DNA of 64,000 bases from assembly GCA_001298545.1 (NCBI GenBank), contig LJCX01000027.1, positions 1 through 64,000 on the forward strand, read 5' to 3'. The notes under the pieces were generated by a model, which was not told the DNA's origin, did not search any database, and saw only the letters and a program-made list of their open reading frames with translations. This document shows, piece by piece, positions 32,672 to 40,913 of the stretch. Position 1 is the stretch's first letter. Each line of letters opens with the position of its first letter. The stretch is from Actinobacteria bacterium OV320 (lineage in GTDB: Bacteria; Actinomycetota; Actinomycetes; Streptomycetales; Streptomycetaceae). Both the position numbers and the translations under genes were made by a program.

Positions 32672-34426
32672 GTGACCATCGCAGAGACCGCCGGCGACCG
32701 GCCCCCGTGGCGGCTGTTGCTCGACTACGTACGGCCCCACCGACGGTCCCTGCTGGCGGGTGCGGTGCTGTCCCTCGTCACCGGCGCCACCGGGCTGCTT
32801 CTGCCTCTGGTGGCAAGGAAGTTGATCGACGACCTGGGCCAGGACCGTTCGATATCGGGCGCGTTGCTCGCGCTGACGGCACTGGTCGTCGCCAACTCCG
32901 CGGTGGGCGCGCTGGGTTCGTTCGTGCTGCGGCGCACCGCGGAGTCGGTGGTGCTCGGCGCGCGGCGGGCTCTCTCCTCGTATCTGCTGCGGCTGCGGAT
33001 CACGGCCGTCGACCGGAGCGAGCCCGGCGATCTCATGGCCCGGATCACCTCCGACACGACGCTGCTGCGCGAGGTGACCACCGACTCGCTGGTGGGCCTC
33101 GGCACCGGCGGACTCACGCTGGCCGCCACGGTCGTGATGATGGGCCTGGTGGACCCGGTGCTGCTGGGGGTCACGCTGGCCGTGATCGTCTGTGCGGGGA
33201 CGGTCCTGGGCGTGATCGTGCCGCGGATCAACCGGGCGAGCCGCCGGGCGCAGGACGCCGTCGGCGTGATGGGCGCCTCGCTGGAGCGGGTGCTCGGCGC
33301 GCTGCGCACGGTGAAGGCGTCGGGCGCCGAGCACCGCGAGGAGGAGACGCTGCACGCCGCGGCCGAGGAGTCCTGGCGGCAGAGCGTGCGGGCCGCCAAG
33401 TGGTCGGCGGCCGCGGGCAACACGGCAGGACTGGCGATGCAGACGGCCTTCATCACCGTCCTCGCGGTGGGCGGCGCGCGGGTCGCGACGGGCGCCATCG
33501 AGATCGGCACGCTGGTGGCGTTCCTGCTCTACGTCTTCTATCTCATGTCGCCGATCCAGCAGGTCGTCGGCGCGATCACCCAGTACCAGACGGGTTCGGC
33601 GGCCCTGAGCCGCATCCAGGAGGCCCTGCGGCTGCCCGCCGAGCCGGCGTCCCGGCCCGAGCCGCTGCCCTCGCCCGCCGCCGAACCGGCCTCGCTGGGC
33701 TTCGCCGACGTCCGGTTCCGGTACGCCGACGACCTGCCGTACGTCCACCACGGGGTGACGTTCACCGTGCCGCCCCGGGGCATGACCGCGTTCGTCGGCC
33801 CTTCGGGCGCGGGCAAGACCACGGTGTTCTCGCTCATCGAGCGGTTCTACGACCCGGAGTCCGGCACGATCGCCCTCGACGGGCGCGACCTCGCGGACTG
33901 GGACCTGTCCCGGCTGCGCTCCTCCATCGGCTACGTCGAGCAGGACGCCCCCGTGCTGTCGGGCTCGCTGCGCGACAACCTGCTGCTGGGGAACCCGACG
34001 TCGGACGAGGACGCCGTGCGGGGCGTGCTGAAGACGACCCGGCTGGAGGGTCTGGTGGACCGGCTGCCGCAGGGGCTGGACACCCTGGTCGGGCATCGCG
34101 GGACGAAGCTCTCCGGCGGCGAGCGGCAGCGGGTGGCCATCGCCCGCGCGCTGCTGCGCCGCCCGAGGCTCCTCCTCCTGGACGAGGCGACCTCCCAGCT
34201 GGACGCGGTGAACGAGGCGGCGCTGCGCGACACCGTCGCCGATGTCGCCCGGACGACCACCGTCCTCGTCGTCGCGCACCGGTTGTCGACGGTCACCATG
34301 GCCGACCGGATCGTCGTCATGGACGCGGGCCGGGTCCGTGCGGTGGGGACGCACCGTGAACTGGTGGCGGGCGACCCGCTCTACGCGGAGCTGGCGGCCA
34401 CGCAGTTCCTGGCGACGGTCGAGTGA
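32672..34426 (+). CDS. ABC exporter half-transporter (membrane and ATPase domains fused)
   Basis: 584 residues from GTG 32672. The N-terminal six-helix domain (LLLDYVRPHRRSLLAGAVLSL onward to about 310) is followed by a complete ATPase domain: Walker A GPSGAGKTT, Q-loop GYVEQDAP, signature LSGGERQRVAIARAL, Walker B LLLLDEATSQLD, H-loop VVAHRLSTV. It would act as a homodimer, exporting lipids, peptides or drugs. Nothing nearby suggests the substrate. It is divergent from mscR. Confidence 0.92.
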   Translation: MTIAETAGDRPPWRLLLDYVRPHRRSLLAGAVLSLVTGATGLLLPLVARKLIDDLGQDRSISGALLALTALVVANSAVGALGSFVLRRTAESVVLGARRALSSYLLRLRITAVDRSEPGDLMARITSDTTLLREVTTDSLVGLGTGGLTLAATVVMMGLVDPVLLGVTLAVIVCAGTVLGVIVPRINRASRRAQDAVGVMGASLERVLGALRTVKASGAEHREEETLHAAAEESWRQSVRAAKWSAAAGNTAGLAMQTAFITVLAVGGARVATGAIEIGTLVAFLLYVFYLMSPIQQVVGAITQYQTGSAALSRIQEALRLPAEPASRPEPLPSPAAEPASLGFADVRFRYADDLPYVHHGVTFTVPPRGMTAFVGPSGAGKTTVFSLIERFYDPESGTIALDGRDLADWDLSRLRSSIGYVEQDAPVLSGSLRDNLLLGNPTSDEDAVRGVLKTTRLEGLVDRLPQGLDTLVGHRGTKLSGGERQRVAIARALLRRPRLLLLDEATSQLDAVNEAALRDTVADVARTTTVLVVAHRLSTVTMADRIVVMDAGRVRAVGTHRELVAGDPLYAELAATQFLATVE

Positions 34427-34445
34427 GCGGGCCCGGACGCGCGTA

Positions 34446-34472
34446 GGGGCCGCCCGGTCGCCGGACGGCCCC
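34446..34472. terminator. Terminator hairpin between convergent genes
   Basis: GGGGCCGCCCGG and CCGGACGGCCCC pair with one mismatch around a three-base loop, 19 bases after the exporter gene. Confidence 0.65.
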
Positions 34473-34492
34473 CTGGGGGAAGGACGAGACGC

Positions 34493-34792
34493 TCAGACGT
34501 CGATCGCGGGCAGCAGCCCGGCCACAGGAGCGGCGAGGTCGGTGATCTGGTGCAGCTCGCTCAGGTTGTCGAGCTGGTTCACCTTGCCGAGCTCGCGCAG
34601 TTGCGTGGAGACCGGCGGGAGGTCGGCCCGGTACTCGGCGGGGATCTGGCTCGCGGCGAGCGAGTCCAGCGCGGTCATCGGGTTGATTTTGCCGCCGGCC
34701 GGGGCTTCGGCCGCGCTCGCCATGGGCGCCGCGAGGCCCGTGACCCCGGCGGCGAGTGCGGCGAGAGCGGCGATGCGTCGAGTGGAGATCAT
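34493..34792 (-). CDS. Small secreted protein of unknown function
   Basis: 99 residues from ATG 34792. A clear signal peptide (MISTRRIAALAALAAGVTGL ... ASAAE) leaves a mature part of about 70 residues rich in Leu, Asn and Asp (LDSLAASQIPAEYRADLPP, QLDNLSELHQIT) with no cysteine. Small secreted proteins like this are common in Streptomyces and have no assigned function; I recognise no domain. Confidence 0.75.
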   Translation of the reverse strand: MISTRRIAALAALAAGVTGLAAPMASAAEAPAGGKINPMTALDSLAASQIPAEYRADLPPVSTQLRELGKVNQLDNLSELHQITDLAAPVAGLLPAIDV

Positions 34793-34962
34793 GCCTACAG
34801 CAACGCCACCGGTGCCCTCGCGGACACGGGTGGGCGGCGGCGCTCACCCGACAGGCGGAGGTGAGCGGCTGCGCTTGCCGAGCCCGGCGTGCCGGAGGAG
34901 TCTCGAAGGTGAGGGTCGGGTGGCCGACCTCCCCTCGGCCGCGGCCCTCGGAGGAGGTCACC

Positions 34963-35328
34963 ATGGGCACCGCGGCAGGCTCCGCCTTCGACACCGAGAC
35001 CCTGCGCAGGAGCGTGGAAGGCAACACCGCGACGGCTTTGCTGTCGCTCTACGCCGACGACGCCCAGATACGCGTCATCGACCACAACACCCAGCCCAGC
35101 CAACCCAAAGTGCTGCACGGCCGCGACGAGATCGGCCGGATGCTGGAGGACGTCTACAGCCGGGACATGACCCACAAGCTCGAGGAGTGCATCGTCCAGG
35201 GCGACCGCGCCGCCTTCAGCGAGTCGTGCCGGTACGCGGACGGCGTGCAGGTACTCGCCGAGTCGATGATCACGTTGCGGGACGGCAAGATCGTCGAGCA
35301 GACCATGATCCAGGCATGGGACGAGTAG
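34963..35328 (+). CDS. SnoaL-like/NTF2-fold protein
   Basis: 121 residues from ATG 34963, with a strong GGAGGAGG upstream. The pattern SLYADDAQIRVIDHNT, VLHGRDEIGRMLEDVY and ITLRDGKIVEQTMIQAW is that of the NTF2-like superfamily, which includes polyketide cyclases and ketosteroid isomerases. No biosynthetic partner is adjacent and the catalytic residues of SnoaL cannot be confirmed, so only the fold is claimed. A terminator follows. Confidence 0.82.
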   Translation: MGTAAGSAFDTETLRRSVEGNTATALLSLYADDAQIRVIDHNTQPSQPKVLHGRDEIGRMLEDVYSRDMTHKLEECIVQGDRAAFSESCRYADGVQVLAESMITLRDGKIVEQTMIQAWDE

Positions 35329-35344
35329 GGAGGAAGACCGCAGG

Positions 35345-35375
35345 GGTCCAGGTCACTTCTCGGCTGACCTGGACC
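35345..35375 (+). terminator. Terminator hairpin
   Basis: GGTCCAGGTCA and TGACCTGGACC form a perfect 11-bp stem with a nine-base loop and TTCTC after it, 17 bases beyond the NTF2 gene. Confidence 0.75.
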
Positions 35376-35694
35376 TTCTCGGTGCGGGCGGTACGGGGGC
35401 GCTCGCGGCCCGCCCGGTCCGCGCTGCCGGTACCGGTCTCCGCAACGGGCCGGCGCGTGTCCGTGGCTCTGCTGCGGACGGCGCTGCGCGCCGTGCGGTC
35501 CGGCCCGCGTCGTTCGACACCGCCGCCCGCCGTTCGCACGCGGTGCGGCCGGCGCCGGTGAGCCGAACCCGCACGCGCCGCGGCGCGCCGCTGCCACTGC
35601 CGCGGGCACGGGCACGGGCACGGGCGATCAGCCCACGCTGACGGCAGAGCAGCGGCAGCCTCGACCCGCGCCGCCCGCCGCGCTACGGCCGGCC
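35376..35694. other. 319-base region without a convincing gene
   Basis: Very GC-rich. The open frames present have strongly Arg/Ala-biased products typical of non-coding frames. The only visible structure is a short GGGCAC tandem repeat around 35608-35625. No promoter or RNA gene was recognised. Confidence 0.5.
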
Positions 35695-36477
35695 TCAGGC
35701 TCGCGCGGACGCGCTCCCCGTGCCGGCCGGGGTGTCCTGGGCGGCAAGGCGCCCGAGGCGCCGGAGGCGCCGGATCACCGCGCTCAGTCGGGCCAGTGCC
35801 ACCGCCGTGCCGGCGCAGACGGGAACGGCGGGCCAGTACGCGAGGATGTTCCCGAAGGCCGCGTCGACGAGGAGCGCGAGCAGCGCCGCCATGCCGACGG
35901 CCGCCCCCAGCGCACACGGCCCGAAGCGGTCGTCGCGGCTCACCCGGACGCGGCCCGCCCTGCCCGCCAGGAAGGCGGCGGCGGACACGGCGAGCGAGAT
36001 CAGATAGGCCGTCGTGAGCGGGGTGAGCACGATCAGCGTCACGTCCAGTGTCCCGAAGTGCCAGCCGGGCCAGACGTCCTGGCCGTCGATCTCCACGACC
36101 CGGCCGTGCCACAGGCCGAGCACGACCCGCTTGCCCTCCCAGAGGTCGTGCCCGACCTGGTCCGCGACCTTGTCGACCCTCTTCTGCCCTTCGCCCAGGG
36201 CGAGTCGGACGGTGTACTCGGTGTGGGTGAAGTACGTGCCGCTGCCGCCGGCCTGGCCGCCGCCCGAGTACCCGGAGACCGTGTGCGAGGTCAGCTCCGT
36301 CACGCTCGCCGCGGCGGTGTGCAGGGATCCGTCCGACCGGGCGAGCGCCACGGCCGTCTCCTGGTAGGTGCGTCCGGCGAGCAGCAGGATCAGAGCGGCC
36401 ATGACGAGGCGGAACACCGCGCGCCGCACGCGCCCGCCCCCGCTCCCGACCGGCTCGGCCTCGCTGGTGTCCGACAT
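35695..36477 (-). CDS. Membrane protein of unknown function
   Basis: 260 residues from ATG 36477. One N-terminal helix (FRLVMAALILLLAGRTY), then an extracytoplasmic part of about 110 residues (SVTELTSHTVSGY, TYFTHTEYTVRLALGEGQKRV), then three or more helices (LDVTLIVLTPLTTAYLISLA, ALGAAVGMAALLALLVDAAF, ILAYWPAVPVCAGTAVALA). Its layout resembles a class of actinobacterial membrane proteins without assigned role. Terminators upstream separate it from the galactosidase gene. Confidence 0.75.
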   Translation of the reverse strand: MSDTSEAEPVGSGGGRVRRAVFRLVMAALILLLAGRTYQETAVALARSDGSLHTAAASVTELTSHTVSGYSGGGQAGGSGTYFTHTEYTVRLALGEGQKRVDKVADQVGHDLWEGKRVVLGLWHGRVVEIDGQDVWPGWHFGTLDVTLIVLTPLTTAYLISLAVSAAAFLAGRAGRVRVSRDDRFGPCALGAAVGMAALLALLVDAAFGNILAYWPAVPVCAGTAVALARLSAVIRRLRRLGRLAAQDTPAGTGSASARA

Positions 36478-36554
36478 GGCTCCCCCTGGTCCCGCACGTC
36501 GACTGGTCCGGCATGTCGACAGACACGGGAAACGCCCGGCCGGTTCCCCGACAC

Positions 36555-36613
36555 CGGTCCTCGGACGCCTCGGACCGGAGGTGGCGGGGCCCCGACCCGT
36601 GGGTCGGGGCCCC
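36555..36613 (-). terminator. Double hairpin terminator after the GH27 gene
   Basis: GGGGCCCCGACCC / GGGTCGGGGCCCC (36586-36613) is a perfect 13-bp stem with a two-base loop. A second stem CCGGTCC / GGACCGG lies just beyond it at 36555-36579. Confidence 0.8.
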
Positions 36614-36624
36614 GGTCCGCAGGG

Positions 36625-38583
36625 TCAGGTCAGCGTCCACTTCTGGTTGTCGGCGGTGCCGCAGGTCCAGAGCACGATCGGGGTGCGGTTGGCCGTACCC
36701 GCCCCGTTGGCGTCGAGGCACAGCCCCGCGTTGACGTTGGTGATCGTGCCGTCGCTGTTGACGTTCCACTTCTGGTTGTTCTGGCCGTTGCAGTCCCAGA
36801 TGACGACCTTGGTGCCGTTGGTGGTACCGAGGTTGTAGGCGTCCAGGCACTTGTTCCCGTACACCACGAGTTCCTTGCGGGAGGTGTACGTCCAGGCCTG
36901 GTTGGAGCCGCCGTTGCAGTCCCACAGTTCGGCCTGGGTGCCGTTGGTGATCGTGCTGTTGTACAGGTCCAGGCAGCGGCCGGACTGCTTGCCGACGACG
37001 AGGGTGCCGTTCGCGCCGGCGAGGGGCTTGACCGTGATGTCGGCGAGGGCCGGGGCGCCCGTGAAGGCGAGCGTGTTGGACGAGCCCTTCGACAGGGCCA
37101 CCTGGAGGGAGACGGTGCCCTGCGCGGATCCCGTCGGCGGGAAGGAGACCGTCGTCGCCGTCTGGCCGTTGACCTTCAGCGTCGCGGTACGGGCGGTGGA
37201 GGCCGTGTTGGTGTAGGCGACGTCGACGACCTTCAGGCCGGTGTTCCCGGCGACCACACCGGAGAAGCTCGACGTGCCGGTGTAGGTGCTGCCCGACGCC
37301 TCGGTGCCGCCGGTGACGGTGAGCATGACGGAGCCGCCCGCCGGGACGCTCGCGGTGTAGCTCGTGGCGTACGAGCCGACGTCGGCGCGGGCCCACAGGT
37401 CACGGACGGTGGCGGAGGCGCTGGTCAGACCCAGGTCGGACCAGCGGACGGTGATGTTCTGGGCGGCCGAGGTGCGGTTGAGCAGGACGACGGCACGCTT
37501 GCCGCTGCCGGCGAGGACCTTGCCGTACACCTGCGCCCCGGAGGTGTCCTCGGCGACCTTCACGCCCTGGAGGCCGCGCGCGTCCTGGTCGACGGCGATG
37601 ACCTCGGGGTTCTTGAGGATGTTCGCCGTCTCCGTGGTCATCGTGCTCAGGTCGTTGCCGGCGAGGAGCGGGGCGCCGGAGACCGCCCACAGGTTCATGT
37701 GGGTGCGGTTCTGGGCGGCGGTGAAGCCGGTCATGCCGACCATCAGCATGTCCGGGTCGTTGTAGTACCCGGTGTGCTGGGAGGTGGGGTGCAGGCCCTG
37801 GTCGAAGTTGGACAGCAGGTTCGTCATCGACGGGTTGTTGCCGTAGTAGATGATGTCGGTGCTGGTCCGGAACATCGGGGCGAGGCCGGGGGCCCAGTTC
37901 CAGGTGTTCTGGTAGCCCCAGTTGCAGATGGAGAGGGTGAGCGGGCGGCCGGTGGCGGCCGTCGCCTTCGTGACGGCGCCGCTGATCGCGGTGTACGCCG
38001 TCGCCGCGTCGAGGCCCTCGGCGTCACCGCCGCACCAGTCGACCTTCACGAAGTCGAAGCCCCACTGCGAGAACTGGAGCATGTCCTGGTCGTAGTGGCC
38101 CTCGCTGCCGCTGCCCGGGGCGGCGGGCCGGCCGGTCGGGTAGTAGTAGCCGCAGCCGTCCTTGCCGGCGTCCGTGTAGATGCCGGCCTTGAGGCCCTTG
38201 CTGTGGATGTAGTCGGCGATGGCGCTCATGCCGCCGGGCCACTCGGTCGCGTCGACGGTGATGTTGCCCCCGCTGTCGCGGGTGCCCTGCCACCAGCCCT
38301 CGTCGATGTTGATGTACTTGTATCCGGCCGCCGGCAGTCCCGCGGCGACGAACGCGTCGACCTGCTGCTTGATGACGTTGTAGTCGATCTTCGCGGCGAA
38401 GCTGTTCCAGGAGGCCCAGCCCATCGGGGCGGTGGGCACGGCGATCTGCCGCGAGGTCGCGGCCTGGGCCGGCCCCGTCGGGGCGAACACCAGGGCGGCG
38501 GTCACCGTCAGCAGCAGGGCCAGTACCCGGGCGGCGGCTGATCTCCAGCGCCGGGCCGGGTGCGCGGGGGGTGGGGGAAACAT
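36625..38583 (-). CDS. Secreted GH27 alpha-galactosidase with ricin-type lectin domain
   Basis: 652 residues from ATG 38583. Signal peptide, then a GH27 barrel (about 55-370): APMGWASWNSFAAKIDYN, NIDEGWWQGTRD, KAGIYTDAG, the nucleophile Asp in FVKVDWCGGD and the acid/base Asp in YYNDPDMLMVG. A C-terminal beta domain (about 370-450), a linker/NPCBM-like domain, and a ricin-type beta-trefoil (about 525-652) with QxW-type repeats (GRCLDLYNSTI, NQAWTYT, NNQKWNV, DNQKWTLT) follow. It should release galactose or related sugars from plant polymers. A clear promoter and a TTCGA palindrome lie upstream. Confidence 0.93.
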   Translation of the reverse strand: MFPPPPAHPARRWRSAAARVLALLLTVTAALVFAPTGPAQAATSRQIAVPTAPMGWASWNSFAAKIDYNVIKQQVDAFVAAGLPAAGYKYINIDEGWWQGTRDSGGNITVDATEWPGGMSAIADYIHSKGLKAGIYTDAGKDGCGYYYPTGRPAAPGSGSEGHYDQDMLQFSQWGFDFVKVDWCGGDAEGLDAATAYTAISGAVTKATAATGRPLTLSICNWGYQNTWNWAPGLAPMFRTSTDIIYYGNNPSMTNLLSNFDQGLHPTSQHTGYYNDPDMLMVGMTGFTAAQNRTHMNLWAVSGAPLLAGNDLSTMTTETANILKNPEVIAVDQDARGLQGVKVAEDTSGAQVYGKVLAGSGKRAVVLLNRTSAAQNITVRWSDLGLTSASATVRDLWARADVGSYATSYTASVPAGGSVMLTVTGGTEASGSTYTGTSSFSGVVAGNTGLKVVDVAYTNTASTARTATLKVNGQTATTVSFPPTGSAQGTVSLQVALSKGSSNTLAFTGAPALADITVKPLAGANGTLVVGKQSGRCLDLYNSTITNGTQAELWDCNGGSNQAWTYTSRKELVVYGNKCLDAYNLGTTNGTKVVIWDCNGQNNQKWNVNSDGTITNVNAGLCLDANGAGTANRTPIVLWTCGTADNQKWTLT

Positions 38584-38599
38584 ACGGGCGGCTCCAAGC

Positions 38600-38675
38600 T
38601 TCGAAATATCGAACAAGGGTCGGCAAACCGAACGCGTTGCGCGCCGAAAGTAGAGCCGCCGGAGAGTGAAGTCAA
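38600..38675 (-). promoter_or_regulatory. Promoter and TTCGA palindrome of the GH27 gene
   Basis: On the minus strand TTGACT (38675-38670) and TACTTT (38652-38647) are spaced by 17 bases, an almost ideal housekeeping promoter. TTCGA-AATA-TCGAA (38600-38613) is a perfect inverted repeat in the 5' leader, where a repressor could block transcription. Confidence 0.65.
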
Positions 38676-38779
38676 CGGCTGCGACAGAAGTGATGTGACC
38701 GCTCTCAAAAACCGCCCCCCGTTCTTGAAGTGGCCGCTTTCATGGGGTCGTTCACCCCCGCCCGGCCGCTCCGCCCCCA

Positions 38780-38785
38780 TACTGT
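38780..38785 (+). promoter_or_regulatory. -10 box of the GT1 gene (leaderless)
   Basis: TACTGT ends five bases before GTG 38791, so the transcript probably begins at or next to the start codon. Confidence 0.4.
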
Positions 38786-38790
38786 CCGTC

Positions 38791-40083
38791 GTGCGAGTGG
38801 CGATCATGACAGCGGGCTCCCGGGGTGACGTGGCCCCCTTCACGGGGCTGGGCCATGGGCTGGTGCGGGCGGGACACGAGGTCACCCTGGTCACCCACGC
38901 GCGGTTCGCGCCGTTGGTGGCAGGCTCGGGGGTGGGCTTCCACGCACTGCCGGTGGATCCGCGGGCGGAGCTGGAGTCCGAGCGGGGCCGGGGGCTGCAC
39001 CGCAGCACCACCGGTCCGGGCAAGCTGCTGCGGGTGGCCCGGATGGCGCGGTCACTGGTGGGGCGGATGACCGACGACCTTCTGACCGCCGCGCACGCGA
39101 GCGACGTCCTGCTGCTGTCCGCCTCGGTGGCGCCACTGGGGCACACGATCGCCGCGGGACTGTCCCTGCCGAGCCTCGGCCTCTACCTCCAACCCGTCGC
39201 CCCCACCAGGGAGTTCGCGCCACCGTTACTGGGCGGCGGCTCCTGGGGAGCGGTCGGCAACCGGCTCGCCGGGCACGGGGTCGGGATGGCCGTCGAGCAG
39301 GTCTTCGCCCCGGTCGTACCGGCGCTGCGGGCCCGGCTGGGGCTGCCCGCCGTACGCCGTCCCGGCACCGGTCTGCGCGGCCGGGCCCGGCACGGCTGGC
39401 CGGTCCTGCACGGTTTCAGCCCGCTGGTGGTGCCCCGGCCCCGCGACTGGCGGGCGGAGCTGGACGTCACCGGGTACTGGTGGCCGTACGACCGGGAGAC
39501 CCGGCTCCCGCCCGCTCTGCGGGAGTTCCTCGACGCCGGGCCGCCGCCGGTCTTCGTCGGGCTGGGCAGCGCGACCGTGCCCGACCCGCGGCGGCTGAGC
39601 GCCGAGATCGTCCGGGCGCTGCGGCGGGCGGGGCTGCGCGGCGTGATCCAGCGCGGCTGGGCGGGCCTCGCGGCCGACGGCGACGACATGCTGACCGTCG
39701 ACGACGTCCCGCACGCGCTGCTGTTCCCGGAGACGGCCGCGGTGGTCCACCACTGCGGGGCGGGGACGACGGCGGCCGGCGTACGGGCCGGGGTCCCCGC
39801 CGTACCCGTGCCGATCCAGTTCGACGAGACCTTCTGGGCCGACCGCCTGGTCGACCTCGGCGTGGCGCCGAACGCGGTGCCCCTGCGCCGGCTGACGGCA
39901 CAGACCCTGACCGCCGCGCTCCTGCGGGTCACCCGGGAGCCCGGCTTCCGCGAGCGGGCCGGAGAGCTGGGGACCCTGGTGCGCGCGGAGGACGGGGTGG
40001 GGCGGGTGGTGGAGGCCGTGGGGCGGCTGTCGCCCGGCCCGCCCGGCCGACCGGGCAAAAGCGGCGGGGCCGGGAGCGGCTAG
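38791..40083 (+). CDS. GT1 family glycosyltransferase (sterol/macrolide glucosyltransferase-like)
   Basis: 430 residues from GTG 38791. GT-B fold: N-terminal VAIMTAGSRGDVAPFTGLGHGL and GHEVTLVTHARFAPLV, C-terminal donor site VFVGLGSATVPDPRRLS, LFPETAAVVHHCGAGTTAAGVRAGVPAV and PIQFDETFWADRL. The HCGAGTT stretch binds the nucleotide sugar. It resembles the actinobacterial enzymes related to sterol 3-beta-glucosyltransferase; the acceptor is unknown. Codon 146 is TTA (39226-39228), predicting bldA dependence. Its stop overlaps the stop of the convergent TetR gene by four bases. Confidence 0.9.
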   Translation: MRVAIMTAGSRGDVAPFTGLGHGLVRAGHEVTLVTHARFAPLVAGSGVGFHALPVDPRAELESERGRGLHRSTTGPGKLLRVARMARSLVGRMTDDLLTAAHASDVLLLSASVAPLGHTIAAGLSLPSLGLYLQPVAPTREFAPPLLGGGSWGAVGNRLAGHGVGMAVEQVFAPVVPALRARLGLPAVRRPGTGLRGRARHGWPVLHGFSPLVVPRPRDWRAELDVTGYWWPYDRETRLPPALREFLDAGPPPVFVGLGSATVPDPRRLSAEIVRALRRAGLRGVIQRGWAGLAADGDDMLTVDDVPHALLFPETAAVVHHCGAGTTAAGVRAGVPAVPVPIQFDETFWADRLVDLGVAPNAVPLRRLTAQTLTAALLRVTREPGFRERAGELGTLVRAEDGVGRVVEAVGRLSPGPPGRPGKSGGAGSG

Positions 40084-40733
40084 GGCGCCCACCCCGGGGG
40101 TCGCAGGATCCCCAGCAGTTGGCACACCAGTTCGTCGACGACCTCGTCCAGGGTCGCGTCCACCCACCCGGCGCTCCAGTCGTGGAGGAGGCCGTTGACA
40201 CTGCCGATGAAGGCCGTCGCCGCGAGACGGTAGTCGCGGGGGGCCGCCTCGCCGCGGGCGGCGGCCGCCGACGCCTCGGCGCAGATGAGGTCGACCCAGC
40301 GGGCGCGGCGGGCCAGTCGCTGTTCCTCCAGCCGGGGGCTGACCCCCACGATCTCCACGAAGGTGATCCGGATGCGGCGCGGGTCGGAGGTCACGTCGGC
40401 CGCGTAGGCGCGGAAGATCGCGGTGACCCGCTCCAGGAGCGGCTTGTCCTGGGCGGCGGCGAAGGCGGCCAGGACCGCCTCCTCGGCCCAGTCGTTGACC
40501 TGGAGGTGCAGCGCGGCCAGGACGTCCTCGAGGGTGCGGAACTCCTCGTAGAACTGGCGGGTCGACAGACCTGCGGTCTCGCTGAGCGACGCGACCGTGG
40601 TGCCGCGGTAGCCGGGAATGTCCCCGAACAGCTGCAACGCCGCCGCCAGGAATCTCCCGCGCCGCTCGGCCTGCCGCTGCTCGGCGGTCTTGCCGCCGTA
40701 ACGGCCGGTCGGCGCCCTGAGCCTGCCCGCCAC
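40080..40733 (-). CDS. TetR/AcrR family transcriptional regulator
   Basis: 217 residues from ATG 40733. Helix-turn-helix: RRGRFLAAALQLFGDIPGYRG, TTVASLSETAGLSTRQFYEEFRTLEDVLAAL. The C-terminal ligand-binding part is helical. It is divergent from the secreted beta-propeller gene, with a CTTACT/AGTAAG palindrome in between that fits a TetR operator. Regulation of that gene and of itself is likely. Confidence 0.9.
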   Translation of the reverse strand: MAGRLRAPTGRYGGKTAEQRQAERRGRFLAAALQLFGDIPGYRGTTVASLSETAGLSTRQFYEEFRTLEDVLAALHLQVNDWAEEAVLAAFAAAQDKPLLERVTAIFRAYAADVTSDPRRIRITFVEIVGVSPRLEEQRLARRARWVDLICAEASAAAARGEAAPRDYRLAATAFIGSVNGLLHDWSAGWVDATLDEVVDELVCQLLGILRPPGWAP

Positions 40734-40812
40734 TGACCCTCCCTCGTCGTTCCGTGCTCCCCCGCCGCCAATTTTGTCGTGTACGGAGTCTTGTGGCGAA
40801 GGGCCCCCCTTC

Positions 40813-40828
40813 CTTACTTTCCAGTAAG
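40813..40828. promoter_or_regulatory. CTTACT-TTCC-AGTAAG palindrome
   Basis: A perfect 16-base inverted repeat midway between the divergent TetR and beta-propeller genes; its form (TTACTNNNNAGTAA core) is typical of TetR-family operators. Confidence 0.55.
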
Positions 40829-40913
40829 TAGATTCTGAATGCCTCCGTGTTCAGATTGGGCGGCCCTGCTCCGCCCTGCCCCCACACCCGCGCCCCCAGA
40901 GGAGAGAGCAGCC

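Noticed and set aside
32543..34354. A 603-codon minus-strand frame opposite the ABC exporter
   Set aside because: The plus strand has all ABC motifs; the antisense product is Arg/Gln/His-rich and has no family pattern.
35154..35621. Minus-strand protein gene of 155 codons
   Set aside because: It overlaps the NTF2-fold gene and a terminator; the product is Arg/Pro/Ala-biased.
36058..38541. An 827-codon plus-strand frame opposite the GH27 gene
   Set aside because: Antisense shadow caused by high GC3; the minus strand encodes complete GH27 and lectin motifs.
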